Shown here piece after piece: positions 26,065-34,729 of a stretch of DNA of 64,000 nt (position 1 is its first letter; the number at the start of each line of letters is the position of its first letter). Source of the DNA: Legionella gresilensis (GTDB lineage: Bacteria > Pseudomonadota > Gammaproteobacteria > Legionellales > Legionellaceae). The position numbers and the translations under genes were made by a program. The notes beneath the pieces were generated by a model that ran no database searches, had not been told where the DNA came from, and saw nothing but the letters and a program-made list of their open reading frames with translations. The stretch spans positions 124,001 to 188,000 of the forward strand of contig NZ_CAAAHX010000007.1 of NCBI RefSeq assembly GCF_900639865.1, read 5' to 3'.

Positions 26065-26166
26065 ATGCAAGGTAAATTGGAATTTTTTAATAAGCTTTCT
26101 GAACCTATTGAAAACGAGACGGGAAAGATTTTAACAATCTTAAAGCCCAACTTGAAGAAATGGTAA
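26065..26166 (+). CDS. Small protein of 33 aa, probably a frameshifted remnant
   Basis: A promoter-like -10, an SD (AAAGGAAATCAA) and an ATG lead into MQGKLEFFNKLSEPIENETG. The frame then ends after 33 residues. If one base is shifted near 26120, the neighbouring frame continues DFNNLKAQLEEMVIDNQ to a stop at 26211. That sequence is amphipathic and helical and looks more like protein than the tail read here. I think this is the start of a small helical gene damaged by an indel, but a genuine 33-residue peptide is possible. Confidence 0.4.
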   Translation: MQGKLEFFNKLSEPIENETGKILTILKPNLKKW

Positions 26167-26173
26167 TTGATAA

Positions 26174-26701
26174 TCAAAGTCTAGGGTTATCCTTCAATAA
26201 CCATAACTCATGATTTTCTATATGTTCATAAATAGGATTAAATCCCGCTTTACGATAACAGGCAATAGCTTGGTAATTATTTAAATCAGGTGTAACTAAA
26301 ACAGCAGCAAAATTAGGAAAGATAAACTGCTCAATTAGTAATACTAAGGCTTGCGATCCTAACCCTTTATTAAGCGCTGAAGGCTCACCAATATACATAT
26401 CAATTGCTGCCAAGCTAGTTGGTAATTTAGTTAAATAATGGTCATTGATAAAACGGTGAGCATCATAGTATTGAATGTAACCAATTTCTTGTTGATTAAA
26501 TTCAATGATATAAGCATAGATAGGCTCTTTGAAATTACCGCTCTCTTTGTAACCCTCAACATAACTTGCGTATTTTTTCTTAATAAAGGTTATATTCCAA
26601 TCAATATCACTATCCCACCAAGCTCTAACATGAGGTGTTTGTAGCCATTTTAACAATAAAGGAAAGTCATAATGTTTAAGCGTTCTGAAAGAAAGGGTCA
26701 T
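26174..26701 (-). CDS. GNAT acetyltransferase resembling aminoglycoside 6'-N-acetyltransferase
   Basis: The 175-residue protein has the pattern of the AAC(6')-Ib branch. This includes an N-terminal LLKWLQTPHVRAWW, the acceptor-side strand IGYIQYYD, AIDMYIGEPSALNKGLGSQAL (acetyl-CoA loop) and VLVTPDLNNYQAIACYRKAGF. Proteins of this branch acetylate aminoglycosides, and related chromosomal copies act on other amines. Resistance cannot be claimed from sequence alone. The gene has its own promoter region and no partner. Confidence 0.78.
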   Translation of the reverse strand: MTLSFRTLKHYDFPLLLKWLQTPHVRAWWDSDIDWNITFIKKKYASYVEGYKESGNFKEPIYAYIIEFNQQEIGYIQYYDAHRFINDHYLTKLPTSLAAIDMYIGEPSALNKGLGSQALVLLIEQFIFPNFAAVLVTPDLNNYQAIACYRKAGFNPIYEHIENHELWLLKDNPRL

Positions 26702-26943
26702 AAAAATTAGTTGGCTGGTAACCTAAAATACTTAAAAAGCTTAACAAAAGATTCTATTAAATCGAATATTATTGAGCGAATGGATTTAAAATACTTTTAA
26801 TTAGTTTGCTAATTTAATAATAATTTTCGACATCATGTAAAGTCTAGCCCTTTTATTTCTTAAGTGAAGAGTGAAAATTTAGCTAACAATAACTCAAAAT
26901 GTAATAAATTAGAAAAATTTGTATAAAAATTAACTAAAAAGGG

Positions 26944-26949
26944 TATAAT
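26944..26949 (+). promoter_or_regulatory. -10 box for the 1110-residue protein
   Basis: A perfect TATAAT lies 32 bp before the ATG, with an SD (CAGGAAGTAG) between them. The -35 is poorly defined. Confidence 0.5.
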
Positions 26950-26980
26950 TATAAGGAAATGAATCTCAGGAAGTAGTTTT

Positions 26981-29900
26981 ATGCCAAAATTTGAAGTTGC
27001 TGCCAACAATAGACATGGCAATTTTTCCCTTACATTTCCTGCCCGCGAAGTTCAAAAAGCTGACAATAATTCAAATCAGGGCATTAAATTCTATGGTCAA
27101 AGTTTGTCTGAATTACAGATGTTTAGACGTTATGGTAATTTGCCGGATAATAATATATTAAGCAATAAGCTTATTAATATTTTAGGTAAAAATTTACTAC
27201 GCTTAGCAAAGCAAAGGAGTGAAAGAGTTGAAAGAGTTAATCAATTATTAGAAAAGCAAAAGACTAAGGGTCATTCACGTATATCTGAGTGGCAAAGGGA
27301 AATTGAATTTTATTCCGAATTAGAGTCTAGAAGTAATGCTTTTACCATTAGCCTATTAGATACGTTATCTTCATTAGAGGCAACCCGATTTGAATCTAAT
27401 GATAAGTTGAGGATAGGTAAAGTTGATGATAAATTAAAAGGGGAAATAGGAAAGCTATATGACGAAAGAATTCAATTTATAAATGGTGAAATAACAAAGT
27501 TAAAGAATCTTCGTTATATTCAACCTAACAATCAAATTAAAATTGACCGTCTACAAAGGTTAGTGGATCAAATAAATAAAAACAAAGAAGCTCTTTTAAA
27601 AGAATTAGGTAAGTCTGATAAACGTTTACAATCTCTCTATCGTAATATTATGGATGACTTTGCTCATGAACAACGCGCTTTAAGCGTTTATCAACACACT
27701 GCAGATAGGGCACTTGATTATGCTAATCAAAGTTTAACAGAAGCCTATCAAGATGCATCTTATGCTATGGAAGCCCATGTTTTCAGTCCAGTTAGGCCAA
27801 CTGATGAACAATTATGGCAAAATTTAGGGGATGATAAAACAATTATTTTAGATAGTCGTAATTTTCCTCATATGAAGAAGGAAGATGCATTATTAAGCGC
27901 TGCTTTAATTAATTATAGGAAAGATACGGCTCCTAAAAAACCTAATCCTATAGACGTCACTACAGACAATGTTAAGGCAATTAAAGAAGAAAGTAAAAAG
28001 GTAAAAAAATCACAAAAGTCACAAGAAAGCGAGCAAAAGAACGCAAAAGAAAAAAGGAAAGGAAATATTCCTGCTATGGAGAATGTGCAGACAGTTGCTG
28101 AGATTATAAATCTTCAGAACAGTTTAGATACGCAATTAGCAGAGGATGCAGAACCTTGTTCAGGCCCGACTAAATTGCATAATCCTGGTGCAGTAAAATT
28201 TTATCACTCTAGTGATTTATTTTCCGCCATCGGTTTAGCCTGTGTCGATTTTGGCAAATATTTTGAACATCAAATGGGGGCTAAACATCCAGCGATGACG
28301 GGTGCATTTTTCGTTGCCGCATCAGCAACGTTTGGTGCCGCAGGCGTAGGTGCTGCCGGTGGTCATTTTATGCTAACAGGTTTGCACTATATCACTAAAG
28401 CACTCACTATTAATGGTAAACTAGGTGTAAGCCCTGAAAAATTAGAGTCAATCATTCAAGCTATTAGTGCGGAGTGGTTAAAGCTTACTCATACTGAAGG
28501 TCTAATAGAAACTATCATTATGGATGGTTTTGGTCTTCCTAAGATTAATTATATAGTATTTGACACCATTATTAATGGCTTTGAACATAAGGATACTCTT
28601 TATCAACTAGCACAGAACCTAGCTCAGCAGGATTTAGAATATTATACAGCTGGAGAGCAAGCAGGCAAAATTATTATACAAACCGCGCAGGTTGCCGTTT
28701 TGTTTGCAATAGCAATTGCTTTAGGCGTAGGTACTTATAAACTTGCTCACTTAGTTGGTCATGGTTTGGGGACAGAAATTGCTAAAGATTCAGCAAGTGC
28801 TTTAGAAAAAATCATTAATGTACCTACGGAGGTATTTACTAATTTATTTTTACATCAAAGCGTAGTTAATGAAGTTTTAGCTATTGCTTCAGCCATGTTA
28901 ACAATTAAAACAGCCGGTTTATTTTTAGGGAAAGGTGTATTGCTCTTAAATCACTTAAAGAATGATCCATTAGTGAAAGTTACTCCTGAAGAAACACAAG
29001 CTTATGAATTAATGATTTTCCTTAAAGAGCTATATGAAACAAACTATGAGGAATATAAGAATAAAAAGTCAGGTATTAATATTCAATCTTTGCTTTTTTA
29101 TCAATATCATATGGAATCATTAATCGCCAAAAGCGATGCAGTAGCCCAATTCTTCGGTGATGATTTTTTGCAGGATATGGGAATACAAAAATCAGCTATG
29201 CCCTTATTAACTAAAGTAGGAAGTAAACTTAAAGCCTTTTTTGTCGATGGTGCATGGGATAAAGTAATAAAGCCTTTAGCAATTCTTATTGCTCCCGTTT
29301 TAATTCTTCCCTTATTTCTTTTAATTTTTTCTGAGAATTTTCGTAAGCTTTGGATTAATACTTTTATCAACTTCTGTTTAGGAACAATGAAAATAGCTAA
29401 CATGGCGTTTTCTGCGATTAAAACAATATCTATAGCAACTTATGGCACAATTCAGCGTTTGGCTATGGTCGTTCCAGATGGTTTATTTAATTTAGTAGCT
29501 TTAGCTAATTATGGTTTTCAAAAAGGTCGAGCAGCTACATCCAATCCTGTTGCCGGTGTAGTTTTGGGACTATTGCTAGGTGCTGGCACTTTGGTTGGTG
29601 GAGCAATGATTAAAACTTTATTGGCTATTGCGGCTTTAACGATTAAAATATTAAGTTTGGTCGGTAAAGTAGTTAAAGGGGTTGCAACAGTAGGCGCTGT
29701 CTTGCTAAGTCCTGCAGTAGGGATAGTTGGAACATTAGGTGCATTACCTTATGTTGGAATAAAGAAGTTAATGGGTCATGATATATCGTTGGCTGATACA
29801 CTTAAAAACGTTTGGACAAAGGGAGTCTTAGGCTTTATTAAAGGTCCAAGCGAAATAGCCAATAGAATTTCAAATAAAATTACCGAACCTTTGTTAAACA

Positions 29901-30313
29901 AAATCACTTCTGTTTCTCGCGCTATTGATCAGGAAACTCGCAGTGTTAAAGGAGCTCCGACAATTTATCAAGCAAAAGATAAAGTAACCATAGGTATAGG
30001 TACTTTCTTTGATAGAGGCAAGGAAATAGTAGGTAATATTTTTTATCAAGTTAAAAATCAAATTATGAGAAGACCAGAACAGTTTCAACAACGATTTAAT
30101 AAGGTTGATGTTGAAGGGGCGTTTGTGTTTGGAGGTAGTCCTGACGTCTTACGTGAGAAACTTCAGAACCCTGCTCAAAGCGGAAAGAAGGAAAATTTAG
30201 ACTCACCAGTTAAAGGCTATCAAGCTTCCGGAACTTCTATATTTACAAGTATTTCTCCGTCAAAACCAGAAAGATCAGATAACACTGACAGTTTCTCTCA
30301 GGCAGTACAGTAA
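26981..30313 (+). CDS. Large multi-pass membrane protein with helical N-terminus (effector candidate), 1110 aa
   Basis: I do not recognise the family. Residues ~55-250 are long charged helices with coiled-coil character. Residues ~315-370 form a Lys/Glu/Ser-rich linker. From ~440 to ~930 there are at least six hydrophobic, Gly/Ala-rich segments (roughly 440-468, 560-596, 633-660, 760-786, 857-887, 897-926), so the second half should span or insert into membranes. The last ~100 residues are hydrophilic and end in a Ser/Thr-rich tail. No signal peptide is present. The combination of cytosolic helices, membrane hairpins and a polar C-terminus is common among Dot/Icm effectors that target host organelles. 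That role is inference. Confidence 0.8.
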   Translation: MPKFEVAANNRHGNFSLTFPAREVQKADNNSNQGIKFYGQSLSELQMFRRYGNLPDNNILSNKLINILGKNLLRLAKQRSERVERVNQLLEKQKTKGHSRISEWQREIEFYSELESRSNAFTISLLDTLSSLEATRFESNDKLRIGKVDDKLKGEIGKLYDERIQFINGEITKLKNLRYIQPNNQIKIDRLQRLVDQINKNKEALLKELGKSDKRLQSLYRNIMDDFAHEQRALSVYQHTADRALDYANQSLTEAYQDASYAMEAHVFSPVRPTDEQLWQNLGDDKTIILDSRNFPHMKKEDALLSAALINYRKDTAPKKPNPIDVTTDNVKAIKEESKKVKKSQKSQESEQKNAKEKRKGNIPAMENVQTVAEIINLQNSLDTQLAEDAEPCSGPTKLHNPGAVKFYHSSDLFSAIGLACVDFGKYFEHQMGAKHPAMTGAFFVAASATFGAAGVGAAGGHFMLTGLHYITKALTINGKLGVSPEKLESIIQAISAEWLKLTHTEGLIETIIMDGFGLPKINYIVFDTIINGFEHKDTLYQLAQNLAQQDLEYYTAGEQAGKIIIQTAQVAVLFAIAIALGVGTYKLAHLVGHGLGTEIAKDSASALEKIINVPTEVFTNLFLHQSVVNEVLAIASAMLTIKTAGLFLGKGVLLLNHLKNDPLVKVTPEETQAYELMIFLKELYETNYEEYKNKKSGINIQSLLFYQYHMESLIAKSDAVAQFFGDDFLQDMGIQKSAMPLLTKVGSKLKAFFVDGAWDKVIKPLAILIAPVLILPLFLLIFSENFRKLWINTFINFCLGTMKIANMAFSAIKTISIATYGTIQRLAMVVPDGLFNLVALANYGFQKGRAATSNPVAGVVLGLLLGAGTLVGGAMIKTLLAIAALTIKILSLVGKVVKGVATVGAVLLSPAVGIVGTLGALPYVGIKKLMGHDISLADTLKNVWTKGVLGFIKGPSEIANRISNKITEPLLNKITSVSRAIDQETRSVKGAPTIYQAKDKVTIGIGTFFDRGKEIVGNIFYQVKNQIMRRPEQFQQRFNKVDVEGAFVFGGSPDVLREKLQNPAQSGKKENLDSPVKGYQASGTSIFTSISPSKPERSDNTDSFSQAVQ

Positions 30314-30443
30314 ATAGACGAGTTAGTAATTAATAACTTTTTTTAGATTTTTAATTTTACTATAACAAGAAAGTTTTATTTCTAGACTTTTAGGATACAG
30401 TAATTAAAATAAAATTGAATCCAGGTTCATAGAGATAAAGCCT

Positions 30444-31400
30444 TCATTCGAGATTAATATTTGCTATTGCCCATTGAAGGGTGCTTTTTAAAGCTTGCCC
30501 TCTTATCGTAGTTTCTTGATAGTCCAATTCCTGCCTGATTTTACGAGTATCGACAATAATATCTTGCTGCCAATTAAAATGATCTTGTAAATGGTTAGGA
30601 AGTGCTATTTTTTCTTTTTCTATAATTTGCCCACACCAATTCATTGAAGTAGCAATGTTTTTTAACCATTGTAATTCTGTTAAAGGTTCTTGTTCACCAA
30701 CATTATAAACAAATTTACCGACACGATGATCAAAAAGTGCTTTTACTATCGCTAAAGCCATGTCTTTAGCAAAACCCCGCGTACAACGCCATTGCGCTTT
30801 TCGGTTATCTAGCAAAATTTCTTTTTTTTGTTGGAGTATATCTTGTAAATAAGGCATAAGCCGTAGGTAATCACCTGGTCCATAAACAAAAGGAAACCTT
30901 AAAATGGTGCTAGAAATAGGTGCTTGTTCAATGACGTTTTCTACTTGGATTTTGCTATAGAAACAATTAAGTTCATTTTTATCATTGGTATATTTTTTAT
31001 AAGGAAAAATTTCTTGTCTTAATAGCGCATCTTCTTTAAGAGGCATTGGCATACAGTGATTAGCTTGCTTTTCCCACAAAAATTCATGAGCAAGGTAGAC
31101 ATCAATACTACTTATGATAATGAGTTTTTTAGCGACCCCGGTAAAGACATCTAATAATTGTTCAGCATCTGATTGTGTCATAGCAAGCATATCTACTACT
31201 ACATCTGGCTCAAAATTTTGTAAGGTTTTTTTATACTGACTTAAATGACGTCGCTCGCCCACAACTTTGGTAAGGGAAGAAAATAAATGATTATTCGTTT
31301 TACCTCGATTAAAAAGTATAACTTCATGGTATTCTTTAATAAGATAATCAATTAAGTAAGGACCTACTAAATTAGTTCCTCCTAAAATTAAAATTTTCAT
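30444..31400 (-). CDS. NAD-dependent epimerase/dehydratase (extended SDR)
   Basis: The 318-residue protein begins with MKILILGGTNLVGPYLIDYL, a GGTxxxG dinucleotide-binding loop of the extended SDR family. A likely FPFVYGPGDYLRL segment follows. The YxxxK pair is unclear: YSKIQVEN matches, with Tyr and Lys only two apart, and the family's usual spacing is not kept. It resembles the atypical SDR/CSP41-like group that includes NAD-dependent epimerases and RNA-binding relatives. The substrate is unknown. It stands alone and converges with the 1110-aa gene. Confidence 0.78.
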   Translation of the reverse strand: MKILILGGTNLVGPYLIDYLIKEYHEVILFNRGKTNNHLFSSLTKVVGERRHLSQYKKTLQNFEPDVVVDMLAMTQSDAEQLLDVFTGVAKKLIIISSIDVYLAHEFLWEKQANHCMPMPLKEDALLRQEIFPYKKYTNDKNELNCFYSKIQVENVIEQAPISSTILRFPFVYGPGDYLRLMPYLQDILQQKKEILLDNRKAQWRCTRGFAKDMALAIVKALFDHRVGKFVYNVGEQEPLTELQWLKNIATSMNWCGQIIEKEKIALPNHLQDHFNWQQDIIVDTRKIRQELDYQETTIRGQALKSTLQWAIANINLE

Positions 31401-31667
31401 CGCTAATGTTCATCTCCTAAGTCACGAGTGCTTAATGTTTAACTATAAAAGATATACAGTTTGTCATTACCGATTAGGTGACCGCTAATTTTATCTATCT
31501 GATAAGATACGGCCGACCTAAATATAAAATCGCTTTCTGCTAGTTAAAAATAACAAGCTGCACTATTCGCATCTTATCTCTCTAAAGATATTTTTTTGTT
31601 AAAAACTTATTGCTACTAAAACTATAAAAATATACGATTTTTAGATGCACCTTAGCAATTAAGATTA

Positions 31668-32357
31668 ATGGATAAAAATATATCTTCCAACAATTTAAGT
31701 TTAACTTGGCAAGTTTTAGTTGGAAGCTTACTTGGTATCTTAGCAGGTCTCTTTTTTGGTCCTTATACCAAAATACTTCGCCCAATCGGTGAGGTGTATG
31801 TCATGCTTATGGAATCTGTTGTTTATCCGTATATTTTTGCTTCTCTTTTACATGGTTTAGGTTCTATAACACCGAAAATTGCTACGAGAATATTTAAAAA
31901 AAATTGGGCTTTCTATCTCCTACTCATTAGTATAAGTTTTTTCATAATATGGCTTCTTTCTTTAGCTTTACCTGAAAGTAATTCTTCAATAATTGGGCCA
32001 AATGCGACAAGTTCTAATTCGGTTCAAAGTTTTTTAGAGCGGTTAATTCCAAATAATTTATTTTCTGCCTTAGTCAAGAACTATATGCCTGCTATTATTA
32101 TTTTTTGTTTACTTTTTGGCTTTGCTTTACAACATTACAAAGATAAGCAATCCGTACTGGAAACGTTAAGCACTGTAAAAGCAGCTTCTTTACAAGTGTG
32201 GAATTGGGTTATTTTAACGTCACCTTATGCTGCCTTTTCTTTAGTTGCTTATACTACAGGCACAATTTCTTTTGCCACCTTTGAAAACATTGCAATCTAT
32301 TTAACTTTATTTTTTTTGGCACTTTTCTACTTACTTTCTGGATTATTCCTCTATTAA
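31668..32357 (+). pseudogene. 5' part of a frameshifted dicarboxylate/amino-acid:cation symporter (SDF family)
   Basis: The 229 codons encode the first half of a GltP-like symporter. The start LTWQVLVGSLLGILAGLFFGP is followed by about five membrane helices up to LTSPYAAFSLVAYTTGT. The frame then ends in FFLALFYLLSGLFLY and a stop. The next frame continues the same protein (GTFLLTFWIIPLLITSF ...). The shift can be placed at a run of eight T at 32310-32317; nine T would join the halves. It is either a disrupted gene, a sequencing error in the run, or slippage at T-TTT-TTG. Confidence 0.8.
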
Positions 32358-33844
32358 TAACAAGCTTTATTTCCATAACTTATAAAGAAGTCATGCAATT
32401 ATTGCGTGAAGCGCTTCTTATCGCTTTAGCAACCAGTTTATCTGTTGCAGCTTTACCTTACATTGAATCAGCGACCAAATCGTTGCTGCTAAGAAATAAA
32501 AATAAATTAGATGAGGGAATGGAGAAAGTCACTGAAACAATTACGACGATGAGTTACCCATTTGGCCAAATAGGAAATTTATTTCTATATTTATTTATAA
32601 TTTTTGCTTCTGTTTATTTTCAGCATCCTATTTTTTTAGAAAATCTGGGGAAAGTATTTCTAATAATACTAACTTATTTTTCGTCATTAGGCTCGCCCTC
32701 CTCAACAATAGATTCGGTAGGTTTTTTGGCAAATTGGACATTCCTGCCTGTACAAACGACTAGTCTTTTCGTTGAATTGATACCTATCACCCGTTATGGT
32801 CAAGTATTAACGTCAGTAATGGGAATGGCATTTATAAGCATCGTTGGCAGTTTTGCTTATTTTAAACTCATTCAAGTTAGATGGCGTGCGCTTATTTTCT
32901 GTATTTTGACTTCTGCAATTATTTTATCAATGTTGTCCCTTATAAATATTAAATTTAATGTATTTAATAAAATTACTCCTAATTCTATATTAAATTTTCG
33001 CTTGTCTCCGGAAATTATCGCTAATACTAAAGTCACATTTAATGCTCCAATTGCAGAAAATTTCTTAAACTTAAATTCAAGTACGCTACATCGGATTAGG
33101 CAAACAGGTATTTTAAGAGTAGGGTATAATGAGCATATGATTCCTTTCGTTTATTTTAATAAATATAATGAGCTAGTAGGATATGATGTTGCCTTTATGT
33201 ATGATCTAGCCAAAACATTAGGTGTAGCATTATCGTTTATTCATTTTGACTTTATTAATTTGCTTGATGACATTGAAGCTGACAAATTTGATATTGCTAT
33301 TGGATCAATTTATGTCATACCCAGCCGGCTTTTAAAAGCAAGTTATACCCAGCCTTATTTTCACGATAGACCTGCTTTTATTGTTAAAAAAGAGAGGGTC
33401 AATGATTTTAAAGATGTCAATTCAATTGCTCAAATTCAAAATTTAAAAATAGCTGTGTTTAATGACCCAGTCATGGTTCCTCTTGCTAAAGAAAACTTCC
33501 CTAATGCTAAGCTGGTTATTATTCCAAATATGGATGCATTAACACCAGAACTTGATGTTGATTGCTCTTTATGGACGCAGGAACATACACAAGCTTGGGC
33601 TTCTGTTCATCCAGGTTATGCATCTGTAACATCGTATGGTTTAAAAAATCCAGCTCCCTTGTTAATGGCTTATATTTTAAGGAAAGATGAACAAGACTTC
33701 TTATGGTTTTTAAATTATTGGCTTAAAATAAAAGAAACAGACGGTTTTAGGCGACAAGAATATGAATACTGGTTATTAGGAAAACCAAGGCCATCTATGG
33801 CACCTAGATGGAGTATTATTCATAATGTTTTACACTGGGTGTGA
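32318..33844 (+). pseudogene. 3' part of the symporter, fused to a periplasmic solute-binding domain
   Basis: This reading frame is joined to the preceding one by the frameshift at 32310-32317. It encodes the second half of the SDF transporter (SSLGSPSSTIDSVGF is the expected substrate-binding hairpin region). From about the codon for LHRIRQTGILRVGYN (near 33086) a family-3 solute-binding domain follows, with GYDVAFMYDLAKTLG, FDIAIGSIYVIPSR and ASYTQPYF, typical of amino-acid-binding proteins. A transporter fused to its own extracytoplasmic binding domain is unusual. The first ATG in this frame is at 32393, but without the first half it cannot be a normal transporter. Confidence 0.78.
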
Positions 33845-33957
33845 AAATTATTTAAATTAGAACTCTATTCAAGTTTTAAATAAATGATTATAAATGGCTA
33901 AGTATTAAAGCCTATAGATTATTTATTGTATTAATCAATTGTAGGATAGCTTTCATT

Positions 33958-33996
33958 ATGTGACATATAAGAAATGAAGATACTTTTATGTCACAT
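33958..33996. repeat. Inverted repeat ATGTGACAT / ATGTCACAT
   Basis: Nine-base perfect arms lie at 33958-33966 and 33988-33996 with a 21-nt spacer, just beyond the stop of the converging SDR gene. No T-run follows, so a terminator is not certain. Confidence 0.4.
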
Positions 33997-34001
33997 TTAT
34001 A

Positions 34002-34601
34002 TTAATTAACTTGATAAACCTGACCTGTTTGCGCACCTTCTACACTCTTTGCAAACGCTTTAGCTACGGTTGCTGCTGGAACAGGTACAAACCCCCTAAA
34101 AAAATCACCATAACTATCCATGGATTCAGTTAAAACAGTAGGGCTTACTACGTTAATGCGTAACCCTCTAGGAAGTTCGATTGCAGCCGATTTAACAAAG
34201 CTATCAATAGCGCCATTAACTAAAGAGGCTGAAGCACCAAACTTAATGGGATCACGGTTTAAAATACCACTTGTTAAAGTAAATGAACCGCCATCTGTCA
34301 CATAGTCCATTCCAACCATCACCAAATTGACTTGCCCCATAAGTTTATTATCTAAGCCTAAAGCCCAATTTTCATTGGTAAATTCTTTTAATGGGCCAAA
34401 GTGAACTTGACCAGTTGTAGACACGACAGCGTCAACTTTACCAGCTTGTTGATACATTTTTTTAATTGATTCCAGACTACCAATATCGACCTGGATATCA
34501 CCCTTATTTCTAGCAGCTATCATGACTTCATGACGTGATAAAAATTCATCTGCCACAGCTTTTCCTAATGTGCCTGTACCACCAATAATTAATATACGCA
34601 T
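34002..34601 (-). CDS. Short-chain dehydrogenase/reductase, atypical active site
   Basis: The 199-residue protein has the NAD(P) loop IIGGTGTLGKAVADEF at its start, then VDAVVSTTGQ and FTLTSGILNRDP in the position of the active-site Ser strand. The usual YxxxK is missing: the segment reads ASLVNGAIDSFVKSAAIELP. This is characteristic of a known group of short SDR proteins that keep the fold but lack the catalytic Tyr. NAD(P)-dependent reduction is likely, but the mechanism is uncertain. The SD is AGGAAAGTAA before the ATG. Confidence 0.82.
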   Translation of the reverse strand: MRILIIGGTGTLGKAVADEFLSRHEVMIAARNKGDIQVDIGSLESIKKMYQQAGKVDAVVSTTGQVHFGPLKEFTNENWALGLDNKLMGQVNLVMVGMDYVTDGGSFTLTSGILNRDPIKFGASASLVNGAIDSFVKSAAIELPRGLRINVVSPTVLTESMDSYGDFFRGFVPVPAATVAKAFAKSVEGAQTGQVYQVN

Positions 34602-34729
34602 TTACTTTCCTAAATGATTGATTGAGCCTAGTAACTTAACTATAAACAGTAGCTGATATTAATAATTTATTTTAATTGATTAAACTTAGCATAAAAATCT
34701 TGCCCCAGTAAGTCTTTATATATAGGTAA

